From NCBI GenBank assembly GCA_026075535.2, contig AP026542.1, positions 1,364,001-1,428,000 on the forward strand: a stretch of DNA of 64,000 bases, written 5' to 3'. A model generated the notes under the pieces. The model did not search any database and had not been told where the DNA came from. It saw only the letters and a program-made list of their open reading frames with translations. The position numbers were made by a program, and so were the translations under genes. How positions within the stretch are numbered: the stretch's first letter is position 1; each line of letters opens with the position of its first letter. Below are positions 10,982 through 21,539 of this stretch, one piece after another. Origin of the DNA: Tricholoma matsutake. Its lineage: Eukaryota; Basidiomycota; Agaricomycetes; Agaricales; Tricholomataceae.

Positions 10982-12010
10982 ATGACTCGTTCTGGACTTG
11001 GACACACTATGTCAGATCAACTCGTTGAACTGGAAGAGCCTGAGGGAGGTGCACCCTCAGCCCTTATTCGAGCTAGTAGAGTCTACACCTCTAACACTGC
11101 TCAACAATGGCAACAGGCTGCAGCTCAACCAGCAATTGAATTGATTCAGACAAAAGAATATTCAAATGTGAACAGAATTGCTGAATGCGATCACTTAACA
11201 GACAAAAATTGGCATGAATGGAAGGAAAGAATGAAAAGGGTATTTATCAATTGTGATATAACTGGATATACTACTGGCAGTGTAAAATGACCAGATTAAA
11301 CCATAGATCCCATTAACACAAATAACTGGGACAAAAACAACTCTTGGGCACAACAAGTAATCATGCACAATGTCACCTCCTCGCAAATGAATCATGTCAG
11401 ATCGAAAACATCAGCTGAAGCAATGTATTCAGCGCTTGTGGTCACTCACAAGAACAAGGCACATCAAACAGTAAATCATATACAGTGCCTGTTATATGAG
11501 ACCAAGATACTCGACACAGATGATCTCCTAGAGCATCTTGACATACTAAAATCATATCGCAACCGCATCAATAAATTCCCCAACCCTGAATTCCATGTCT
11601 CAAACACCTGCTTCAAAGCAATTATTTTGGAGTCTTTACCTTCATCTTGGCAGACTTACATTGAACCCTATAATGGGAATGCCAATGATCCCAATGATCC
11701 AGACCCCAAAAGGAGAATGTCCTCAGATTCCTTTATTGGCTTATTACGGGAGGAATATAAAATTTGTATGATGCGCTCTCATAACAAGTATTCTAATGGT
11801 TTTAGCACAAACCTGGTTAATACCCAGAAGAATAGCAGAACTAACAAATCTTTGGAAGAGCGCATCACAGATCATAAATCCTCCAACAAACCTTATTGTG
11901 AACATTGTAAACAACCAGGACATTGGTCAAGTAATATGCCGGTAACAAATGTCGGAACTGTGGAAAAATAGGACATAAGGAAAGAGATTGTTGGAGGAAA
12001 AAGAAGCAAA
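10982..12010 (+). pseudogene. Copia gag with tandem zinc knuckles
   Basis: The N-terminal region contains LTDKNWHEWKERMKRVF, the core of the Copia Gag (UBN2/retrotran_gag type) domain, followed after an in-frame stop at 11288 by NNSWAQQVIMHNVTSSQM and a long helical segment ending in LPSSWQTYIEPY. Two CCHC knuckles follow: CEHCKQPGHW... at about 11902, then after a frame change CRNCGKIGHKERDC at about 11955-11996. The frame change between the knuckles and the stop at 11288 make it a pseudogene. Confidence 0.8.
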
Positions 12011-12019
12011 AAGGAGGAT

Positions 12020-12500
12020 TTGAATGTAGGGGAGGAATTGATCACATTTCCAGTAAATGAAGAACTTTACAATTTTGACACATATGAAGCCTGTAACCTT
12101 GATGGAAATGATGAGTGTTTGATCTGGTATGACTGGTTAGCCAATTCAGCAACAACTTTGCATGTTATGCATCAAAGAGAAGCCTTTATTGCATACACAC
12201 CTGTGGAAAAATGTTCCATAACAGGTGTAGGTGGTAAAGAAGCAAAATTGAGGGCTGTGGAACTGTTGAATTAATTTCAACATGTAATGGTCATGATTAT
12301 ATTTTGCACTTGGAGGATGTACTCCATGTACCTGGAACAGGGAATAATTTGATTTCATTGGGGCGATGGGATGCAGCAGGCGGAAGATATACAGGTGGAA
12401 AGGGAAGAATTACCTTTATCACTAAGGAGGGGAAGAAAATAGTGCAAGGGAACAAGGTTAACAACCACTTATACAAGATGGAATTAACTGTATGCAACTG
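12020..12500 (+). pseudogene. Copia protease domain
   Basis: The segment WLANSATTLHVMHQREAF (about 12135-12190) is the Copia protease active site region, where D-S-G/A-A/T-T is expected. Here Asp is replaced by Asn (a G-to-A change), so the protease is catalytically dead. It is followed by SITGVGG and, after a stop at 12272, by LEDVLHVPGTGNNLISLGRW, the usual LxxVLxVPxxxxNLxS motif that closes the domain. The continuation to 12500 leads into the integrase. Confidence 0.8.
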
Positions 12501-12507
12501 ACACCCA

Positions 12508-13440
12508 ATGCTTACAATAGAAGCTGCCCATCACCGATCATTCATCAATAATGATGTGGCACTCAATTGGGAAACCTGGCACAGACACTTTGGTCATGTT
12601 GGGTATTCTGGCCTACAAAAATTATTGGATAGAAATTTGGTCAATGGATTCAACATCGATAAACACAGTCCTAAACCAGACTGTATCACATGTACTGAAG
12701 TGAAGCAGCACATAGAACCCTTTCCTAGATTGTCCATGCAACAAACGGAACCTGGAGAATTGATGCATATTGACTTATGGGGAAAATATGTGATCAAATC
12801 TATAAATGGAAATCAATAGTACTTGCTATTTGTGGACGACGCTAAATGCTACACAACCATCCAGTGTTTGAAAGAGAAATTGGACTCAATGCAAGCAGTC
12901 ATAAATTATTTGGCACATCTGATAACTCAAGGCCAAAAACCAAAGGGGATCCAAATTGATTGCAGAAAGGAATTTGTAAATGAGAAGTTGGAGAAATGGT
13001 GTGATGAACGTGGTATAGAAGTAATACTAACTGCACCATACTCACCTTCACAGAATGGCATCACAGAGCAGATCTTGTTGAACTATCACATGCCATGATA
13101 ACTGCCAACCAACTTCCCGAATTTCTTTGGGAATATGCAGTTTTACATGTGGCTTATCTTTGTAACTGATCATTTATGAAACATCTCCCAAAATCAACAC
13201 CTTACGAAGGATGGTATAAAATAAAACCCCATGTATTGCATTTATGGGAATTTGGAAGCCACATATGGATATTACTATGAGGTCAAAAGAAACCCCAAAA
13301 AATGCTACCAAAATCAAAACACCGAGCATACATCAGCTATGATGATGGTGCTGGGGCAGTAAAATATTACAATGTGGAAACTCACAAAGTACTTACCTCT
13401 TGCAACTTCCAGAATATTACACCTTCAGAATGACCTAAAA
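12508..13440 (+). pseudogene. Copia integrase (GAG-pre-integrase and catalytic core)
   Basis: The zinc-binding HHCC region is visible as WHRHFGHVGYSGLQKLL with CITC downstream (12575-12700). The core begins with MHIDLWGKY, then after an in-frame TAG (12817) continues YLLFVDDAK. The second catalytic segment, usually SDxGxEF, reads IDCRKEF, and PYSPSQNG precedes the expected Glu. A frameshift near 13075 moves the downstream part (SHAMITANQLPEFLWEYAV..., PYEGW) into another frame, with more stops near 13168 and 13278. The domain is inactive. Confidence 0.8.
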
Positions 13441-13983
13441 CTCCCAACCATATTGAAATTACACCCAATTTGCCATGTGAGGGGGAGTCTGCAAGTAGCA
13501 TGCCGCCAATGGGTGTAACAGATTCTGATGATACAACTCAGAACCTTGTGCCCAAGAAGCAAAAATGGAATGAAACACAGGAAGATATAGATATTGATGA
13601 ACTGCAGAAGATGCATGGAGTCCATACTGATTATAAGCACCTTCACAATCCTTTTGCATACAAGGAAGATGTCAATTTCCTATCAATTGAAGAAGTCTAC
13701 ACAATTGTTGCTGGAGATGAACTTATGAGTCTCAAAGATGCAAAGAACTCCCCACATTGGCCTGAATGGCAAAAGGCCATGAAGACTGAATTGGTTTTAT
13801 TGTTGGAGAAGGGGACTTGGGAACTTGTCCAGAAACCTCATGATGCAGTACCAATCAAAAATAAATGGATCTTTGTCAAGAAGCATAGTAAAGAAGGGGA
13901 AGTAGTAAGGTATCGAGCAAGATTAGTGGTGAAAGGATATGCACAATGACCTGGATTTGATTATAGGGAAACATTTTCACCAG

Positions 13984-14127
13984 TGGAGATGTGCTGAGTC
14001 TCCTAGGCTCTAGCTATGCCCAAGACAATGTAGTTGTAGTGATAGGCTGAGTGACTACAACAAGGTGTGACTCTCTACTAACTACATGGTCACATGACTA
14101 CAGGAGTAGGTGCCCACACACCCTACT
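13984..14127. other. About 140 bp of unknown DNA inside the Copia RT
   Basis: The RT frame breaks after SPV at about 13984 and resumes with VRMDT near 14128. The intervening DNA is not RT-like. It has short inverted flanks (CCAGTGG on the left, CCACTGG on the right), an internal hairpin pairing GTTGTAGT with ACTACAAC, and a CTACTAAC...CTACAG stretch resembling a branch site and acceptor of an intron. It could be a tiny MITE, a solo remnant or an acquired intron; the sequence does not decide. Confidence 0.4.
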
Positions 14128-14414
14128 CCACTGGTTGTCAGGATGGATACATTACATGTGATACTAGCTCTCATACCTGAAAAGGGACTCAAGTTACAAC
14201 AAATGGATGTAAAGGGCGCATATCTAAATGGCACTTTGCAAGAGGCAATATATATGCAACAGCCCAAAGGATGTGAAGATGGAATGGGTCAAGTATGCAG
14301 GTTAGTCAAATCACTTTATAATTTAAAGCAGGCAGGCCGAGAGTGGAATATTGAACTTGATGGCAAACTCAAAGTCCATGGCTATGTGTGCTTACTTTCT
14401 GATCCATGTGCATA

Positions 14415-14834
14415 TAGTGAATAGCAGGGGTTACCCACAAATAAGTGACAAGTATGGGGGTAATCAGCATGTAGCCTTTGTTTTTGTGATTCTAACGTAC
14501 TAATTTCTATACCAAATGGTCAAGAATTGGCCTAGATATGCTCATTCTAAATTTTAGCACCATAGCACAACATCTGATCTCACCCTGCCCAATCTTTCCA
14601 AAATATTATCCAAAATCCAAGGTTTTGGAGTTTTGGGGTGACCTTTTTGAAAAGATTGGAGCAGGGTGAGATCAGATATTGTGCTATGGTGCTAAAATTT
14701 AGAATGACCATATCTAGGCCAATTCTTGACCATTTGGTATAAAAATTAGTGCATTAGAATCACCAAAACAAAGGCTACATGCTGATTACCCCCATACCCA
14801 TCACTTACCTGCGGGTAACCCCTGCTATTCACTA
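14415..14834. mobile_element. 420-bp foldback hAT MITE in the Copia RT
   Basis: Ends TAGTGAATAGCAGGGG and CCCCTGCTATTCACTA are perfect inverted repeats, and the two halves remain complementary for about 190 bp each with a small central loop near 14615-14640. The flanks TGTGCATA (14407-14414) and TGTGCATA (14835-14842) are a perfect 8-bp TSD. It has no coding capacity. Its insertion splits the Copia RT between DPCAY and the VDD motif. Confidence 0.92.
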
Positions 14835-15850
14835 TGTGCATATATATGATGTGATGGTGATGACTTCAGAATAATGGCTATCTGGGTGGACGACTCACTA
14901 CTTTTTGCTTCATCTGATAAAATGATGGATCATATGAAAGAAATACTCTGCTCAGAATGGGAAGTAACAGATCTTGGAGAACTGAGTAAAATTGTTGGCA
15001 TTGAAGTTACATGAACCGAGAATGCAATAACCATATCTCAACAGAGATATATTGAAAATATTCTCCATAACAAAGGAATAGCTGATGCATATCCTACTGG
15101 TATACCCATGGACCCCAATATAAAGCTTAGACCTAATCCGCATGATAACAAACCCAATCGAAGCAATTTATATGCACGATTATCAGGGAGTCTGCAATTT
15201 TTGGCAAATTCCACAAGACTGGATATAAGCTATGCAGTTAATAAACTGGCTGCCTACACCGCTAACCCAGGTTTCAAACACCATGGTGCAATAAAGCGAA
15301 TACTCAGATACCTGGTGGGTATGAAAACTCTAGGGATTACATATAGAAAATCCTAAGATGAAACTGGAACCGAAAACCTCTTTCACGGATATGCAAATGC
15401 CGATGACCTCAAATCCACAACTGGCTACATGTTTCTAGCAGCAGGGGGAGCAATCACATGGAAATCAAAGAAACAAACTGTGATAGTGTTGTCCTCTACA
15501 GAGGCAGAATATGTAGCACTGTCGGAAGCTGGATGCGAGGTGACATGGCTGAGAAATTTGTACAGTGAACTCAGATTCCCACAAAATTCACCGATGGAAA
15601 TTAAAGGCAATAATGAAGGATCTATAATATTGACACACAACCCTCAATTTCACCAGTGATCAAAACATATCGCTATTCACCATCACTGGGTCTGAACTCT
15701 AGTAACTGACAAAATACTTGATATACAAAACTATTGCGACCCAGAACAAACAGTGGATGAAGGCATTACCAAGGCCTAAATATATATGACATAGGGCAGA
15801 GATGAGACTTCAGTTGATGCATGAACTCAGTACCTTTCCTCGCATGTGAG

Positions 15851-16032
15851 TTGGTTTTTCCCATGGGGTTTTCCACCACATAGAGGTTTTAACACATCTG
15901 AAAGGCAAGAAATTTAACTTTTCAATTATATATTTAACCATTCCTATGGACTCAACCATGCTTTCCACCCACTCCTTATTATTCACATAGTCCTGTTCAG
16001 CATGTACACAATGATCTTCTTGTTGGTTACTA
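15851..16032. other. Copia tail or spacer, no gene seen
   Basis: Copia-like coding remnants fade out after about 15900. No LTR, polypurine tract or other ORF is recognisable before the next gene begins at 16033. Confidence 0.5.
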
Positions 16033-17228
16033 TTGGTTAAAATGATTGAATTTGTCCTTCAGATCCACACAAACAGTCCTTACCCAATCACTCATCAGCA
16101 TAGCCACGAGGCTAGTGCTATATACCAAATACCACCTGCACCTGAACCCGGCTGGCAAGGTCATGGATATTCCATGCACAGACTTGCTTCTTCTGTTACC
16201 ATGCCAGATACCCGTCCTCTGAGCACCCCTGCTAGACCCCAGCCTCAGCTGCTCAGCAGACCCATATCCAGTGCTTCTAGTTCCATTTCAACACCTTTAC
16301 CTAATACTAATCACCAGAGCCCTGCACCTCTCACATCAGATTCCGAAGTAGCTGACATCATGCGGACAAGTGAGAAAGTGCTGGGGAAGTGCAAAGAGCC
16401 AGAGGATTCTGATTCAGAAATTGTTCAAAAACCAGCAAAGATGCGTGCACATGAAGATAACATAGAGGAAGACAATCATAAGGGTTCAAAGCACAGAAAT
16501 TCCAGGGCCAGTTGCATGAGCACCAGTACGAAGGTGGCTATGAAGAGCATCAAGGTCAAGACAGAACCCAAAGGGAAACAAAAGGGCTGCTCCATGGGTT
16601 CTCTCAATTTAAGTATCCCTGAGATCCACAGATTGCTTCACTCAATAAACCTACAGCTTCCTATAGGTGGAAAAGGATGGGAAGTGATCACAGCCGAGTA
16701 TAATAGTTGGGCTAGCTCCACAGGTTATACAACAAGCACTGTGCAGTCCATCAAGTCCAAGTTTGATGGGATATGTCCATTGACAAGTAAGGAGGTTTCG
16801 AAGCTGATATTGATTGATATGAATAGCTTGTCCACAAGGCAAAGGAGGAGCCAATGGGTGATGCAGCAAGGGGCAAGGATGATCCCAGATGAATTGCACT
16901 TGAAATTGAGGACAAAATTGCTGAAATGTGTGGGACTTTGTCTTTGAATGATCCTGAATACAGCGAAAATGACCTTCAGACTCAAAATGGTAGCAATGAG
17001 GAGGCTCACAGCAAAAGCAATGATTCAGACATTGTGATTATTGACGACGAGAAGGAGAATGAAGGTGAAAGGAGGTGTTGTCATGGCAAAAGCCTATCAG
17101 TTCAAACCACCACTAACCAATCCTAGAAGGCCATGCAACTCGGGAGCAGGTGAAGCACTGGACAAGATGATGAATGATTTTGACCCTGCCACCATTCACC
17201 AGCGTGATGAACATTGATTGTCCCAAAG

Positions 17229-18814
17229 TAAGGCTCCAACTGTTGAGTTTATGTTTACTCGACAATGGTCAAGTATACATAAACAGTAGCCTAAACAGTG
17301 TAACCATCTATATACTGTTTAATAAACAGTATATACACAGTTCAACTTGCCATATCCAAGTTCTTTCAGAGGAGCCATCGGAAATAGGTATCATAATGTC
17401 AATTTATTACTGTTACTGTATAGTCAACTATTGATTTAAGTATCGATGGTTTATAATTTACACCTCCTTACATTTGTATGAGGGGGGACAACATAACTAT
17501 CACAAAATTTCCCCCCTGCTTGCGAGGGGGGGCATGAACCTGGTTAAATAAATAAGCAAACAGATAATTAAAAAAAGAACCCCCTTGCATTTGTGAGAGA
17601 TGTGTCATGCAGGTGTTCCCCCCTCCACCCAGTCATCTTCAATGCCTCTCTAGCCATCAGCATCGGCATTTTTCCACATCCGTGGATACCCGAAGTTCAA
17701 CACCTACCAACCCACAGGTAGTTGCTCATGGCAGCAGTGTGGGCTGGTTCATTCCACGGTGTTATGGGTATCCGTGGCTCCCTAGCATCATCCTCCATCC
17801 CTGCTGTCTCTCTGGTCTTCAGTACCCCTCCATCCCCCCATCCCCCTGTCACTCTTGTACCCTGGGTCCACCCCACGCGCAGTTGCTTGCGGCAGAGGTT
17901 GGGGCACTGCTGCTATGGTGGTGGTGGTGGTGGTGGCCATGGCCATGGTCCTCCTTATTGTCATCTTCCTTTCCACAGCATCAGTTCATTGGGGCGTGGC
18001 CCCCATCCTCTTGGCCCTCTTGGTTGTTGTTGCTGTCATCCTCCCCATCGCTGTTGTCATTTTTGTCAGTTATCTCCATTGTTATCAGGTAATGGCGGTG
18101 GGTGCTGGGTTTGTGGTTGATCCAGGGGTGGGTGTGAGTTGGGGTGGGTGTAGATGGGAATAGGAAGCATACCTGGCAGGCCCCTCCTCAGGTCTCCCGA
18201 CAGTGGTTTCCTATGCCCAAATGAGAGCCTCACATTGGAGGAGGGTGGTATTGCATGCATTGTTGGCTTTTGTCAAGCTGAAAACACTGTAACCTAGGGA
18301 AAATGACATTTTGCTAGTGATTGTTAGAAACAAACAAAAAATGTACTATTTTGATGGTTGGCAGTCGACATGGTGGCTCTAGTGAGAATACAAGTTATGA
18401 TCTAGAAGAGGAGAAAAGGATATTATTAGTAGTGAAAAGAACAAGAAAAGGAGGATGGGGAACCCTTTAATTACATACTAGGGGGAGTACTGTGTGGTGG
18501 AGAGTAATGACAACGTAGATTGAGTCGATCATCGTCACGTTGTCAGTTGCATTCCCATGGTCTCAACACTTGGCGACTACTACTGTACTCGCATTTTTTG
18601 TGTGCATTGAGCATTCCTGAGATATATGTAATTTGTAGGTATGTAGCAAGTGTGTAGTGTGTCAGCACTGTCAAGCCATTAAACCATGTAACTATCTATA
18701 TACCATTTAACTACTGTATACATGGCTTTGGTGATAAGGGGGTATACATAAACATAAACATATACAGTATAAACTGTGTAAAACAGTTATATAGATAGAA
18801 TGGTTGGAGCCTTA
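17229..18814. mobile_element. hAT-type non-autonomous element, second family (1586 bp)
   Basis: Termini TAAGGCTCCAACTG and TGGTTGGAGCCTTA are inverted repeats fitting the YARNG rule, and TCCCAAAG lies on both sides (17221-17228 and 18815-18822) as a perfect 8-bp TSD. Sub-terminal regions hold repeated AAACAGT/ACTGTTT and TATACAT motifs in both orientations. The middle (17460-18200) contains C/G-rich hairpins (about 17463-17486 and 17512-17530), a degenerate hairpin-I copy (17873-17892) and a short GTG repeat (17915-17940). ORFs across it on both strands look like low-complexity artefacts. No transposase is encoded. Confidence 0.88.
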
Positions 18815-19209
18815 TCCCAAAGTGTTCAGCTCAGCCAACTATCTGCTGCCCATCTCGAGATCTGTGAACTCTGTACACGCAATGATGCCCTGAATGATAG
18901 AGTTCTTGATGAGACCAGGCATGCAGACCGAGCTGAGGGTGAGCTACAGCTACTGAAGACATTGCAAGAACAGATCGGCCCACTTGGACATCCACATCAA
19001 CATCGATCACGACATCATTAGGGGAATGCATACCTGCATTTGTGAGTGCATTCATGCTGATTTCTGGGCTGAGTTCAATTTTGATTTCATCTTTTGTTTC
19101 CCCTGAAATCAGGCAAAATCAGAGTTTGTGTTGACAACCCCACATAATCCTGAGTTCAGATGAGAAGTTCAGCCAAGCAGATGTTGAAATAGATAATCAG
19201 AGATCGATA

Positions 19210-21486
19210 TTGAATTGTAGTGCTGCAAACTCTATTATGCCTTGCAGGACAGAAAGACAACTGGCTACAGATGCCTTGCTTCGAGGCTTCCTTGTTCAGC
19301 TCCTCACTGAGGCAGAGGCTGATCTTGGCAACAATTCAGACTCGCAATTGGACATGAATGTGGATGATGACAATGACTTGGATGACTTCTCTGATGATGA
19401 CCTGCCTCTGAGCCATGCACTCCTCAAGGCTCTCGCTGGAATACATGCAAAACAGTACAACAAAGAGAGAAGGGAGATCAAGAAACTGTGGAACAGCTAT
19501 ACTTGGTTCTCCATGAATGGAAGTATTCAGAACCAGCGATCTTCTGCGCATATCTTTGGGTGACCCCTGGCTGCTTCGACAAGCTCATTGAAGCATTGCG
19601 CCAACATTCTGTATTTCAGAACAGGTCCAGCAACATGCAAATGCCCATCAAAGAACAACTAGCCATAGCCTTGTACTGCTTTGGACACTATGGAAATGCT
19701 GCAAGTACCATAAAAGTGGCACTCTGGGCCGGCATTGGATATGGAACGGTCTGTCTTGTGACACGTTGAGTTATGCAGGCTTGTTGTGATGAAAGTTTCT
19801 GGCGCTCTTCACTGCGCTGGGCTGATGATGATGCAAAGGAACATGCAAAGGCATGGGTTGAAGAAAACTCATGTCCTGCTTGGAGAGATGGATGGCTTAT
19901 GGTCGATGGTACCCTTGTACCATTGTATGCCTGCCCTGCCTTCTATGGAAATGTGTTCTTTGACTGCAGGTCAAACTACTCCCTAAATGTGCAGGTAGCC
20001 CAACCAATATCTGCTGTATACTGAAATAATTGTACTGATTGTGTAGCGACAGCTGATAAACACTCCAGATTTGTGGATCATCAATTTTGCTGTGGGCTTA
20101 CCTGGGAGTCAGCATGATGCAACAGCTTGGGAAAATTTGCGAGTCTTCCAAGAGCACAAGACACTTTTGAAAGAGGAGGAGTGGGTTTGGGCTGACTCAG
20201 CATATCCATTGCGGGATTGGTGTCAGTCACCATACAAAAAGTATTCTGCCACATATCATATCTCCTCAGCAAAGTCAAGCTAACCATTTTGTAGGCCAGA
20301 AAAAGACATCCCAGGGAATTCAGATTATAATTATGATGTGTCAAAGGTCCGCATTTGGTCTGAACACTGCATTGGATTCATGAAGGGATGCTGGTGTTCA
20401 CTTTGGGGATTGCGATTATGGATTGACCACCCTGAAGGTCTTCAGTTCACAACATTGTGGATCATTACATGTATGCACCTTCACATGTTTGCAATGGAGC
20501 ACAAGGAAGGTATTGACATGGCACGAGACAAATTCTTCAGGAAAGGCTTCAAGATTATGGAAAGGGAGAGAATTAATGAGTGGGAGGTAGGGTGTAGCAC
20601 AGGTACAGGTGAACCTGTGGTATTCTGCCTGCAGGTAGCACAGGTGCAGGTATGGGTTTGTATATCTGTACCTGTGGCAACACCACACCTGTACTCATGG
20701 TGTTGTGGGCTGTCACAGGTTTGAGTTGTGATATATTTCATATCAGGTTTTGTGGTTCCAAAATTCTTCTGAGCTCTTTGCTTTGAGTTAAAAGAAATTT
20801 TATCAAGTTTTATGAGAATCAATTGTTGTTACACTCTGTTAAGACATGTATTGTATCTGCCTGGTACTGTGGGATTTAATGACATACAATAATCTAATTC
20901 AGTCAAGTTGATGTTATTTTGCATGGTGACCTTGAGTGTTCCTTCCAAAAATTGCTCCTCTCATGCCAAAACTACTCTGCCCAGATAGAATGCAGCAAAT
21001 TACTTGTTTCTTTGTGTTCTTCATGATGGATAAAAAAGGTTGACAGATGATTTGTGAAAGAATTGAACATTATATCATAATTTATATGTGGATTCAAGTG
21101 TTGAAGCAGTATAGAAAAGTTGGATAACTTTCTAGTATAGCTACCTCTTACCTTTGTTTTAGCTACACATAGTTTATGCCATGTTACTCAAGTGCTACTG
21201 TAGTTTTGAAACACCATACAAAACCTGTGCTTATAACCTGTACCTGCAGGTATGGTGTTTGTACAGGTATGGTGTCACAGGTGACAGGTGTGGTGTTGCC
21301 AGTAAAACCCATGGTGTCACCTGTGCTACACCCTAGTGGGAGGAAATGGAGCAACAAAATGATAGCACAGTGGATGTGGACATCAATGGGGTATCAGCGG
21401 ATGAGGAAATTGAGCTATTGAAAGGAAGAATTAAACAGGAGGAATTGAAGCAGGCACTATGGGAGTATTTAGATGAAGGAATGTAG
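19210..21486 (+). pseudogene. PIF/Harbinger DDE transposase (HARBI1-like), hAT-split
   Basis: The coding order is an acidic N-terminal part with LLTEAEADLG and DDLPLSHAL, a WVTPGCFDKLIEALR segment, IKEQLAIALYCFGHYGNAAS, then the DDE core: VDGTLVPLYACP (first Asp) with YSLNVQ, an intron at about 19993-20048, VGLPGSQHDATAW with WADSAYPL, and SEHCIGFMKG (catalytic Glu). After the nested hAT element the tail runs from 21344 to TAG at 21484-21486. All acidic residues expected for catalysis are present. However, a one-base frameshift near 19488, a TGA at 19768 where Arg is likely, and the insertion prevent expression as an intact protein. Confidence 0.82.
20588..21335. mobile_element. hAT-type element (748 bp) in the Harbinger transposase
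   Basis: Inverted ends TAGGGTGTAGCACAGGT and ACCTGTGCTACACCCTA are flanked by GTGGGAGG on both sides (20580-20587 and 21336-21343), a perfect 8-bp TSD. The outer 130 bp on each side are inverted copies rich in ACAGGT/ACCTGT words. The interior is AT-rich without an ORF. Removing it joins a Glu-rich transposase tail in frame. Confidence 0.92.
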
Positions 21487-21539
21487 GTGGCAAAGGAATG
21501 CATTATGGATGGCAAAAATAAAAATACGAGGATTGAAAA

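Larger units (their letters stand above)
13470..15790 (+). pseudogene. Copia reverse transcriptase and RNase H, twice interrupted
   Basis: RT begins with SPHWPEWQKAMKTEL, KGTWELV, NKWIFVKK and RARLVVKGYAQ (13750-13950), is interrupted at about 13984-14127, resumes with VRMDTLHVILALI and QMDVKGAYLNG (the first catalytic Asp region), LYNLKQAGREW and SDPCAY, and is then split by the MITE 14415-14834. It continues with IWVDDSLLFAS (the VDD catalytic pair, 14881-14915), LGELSKIVGIEV, and DISYAVNKLA. RNase H follows as GYANADDLKSTTGYMF, SSTEAEYVALS, and E...L. Stops at 13947, 15012, 15354 and 15657 and the two insertions make it non-functional. Confidence 0.88.
8921..15850 (+). mobile_element. Decayed Ty1/Copia retrotransposon
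   Basis: Domain order is LTR, gag with CCHC knuckles, protease, integrase, RT and RNase H, which is the Copia order (integrase before RT). The 5' LTR is split by a hAT element; the RT is split by a hAT MITE (14415-14834) and by about 130 bp of unknown DNA. Numerous stops and frameshifts run through every domain. A short GGTTATGGGCCC stretch at 10951-10962, right after the LTR, is where a primer-binding site is expected. No 3' LTR was found after the pol end near 15850, so the right end is truncated or decayed. Confidence 0.85.

Noticed and set aside
17607..18163. ORFs of 100-160 residues on plus and minus, one with a Gly/Trp run
   Set aside because: Low-complexity GTG/CAC DNA inside the hAT element 17229-18814; no conserved motif.
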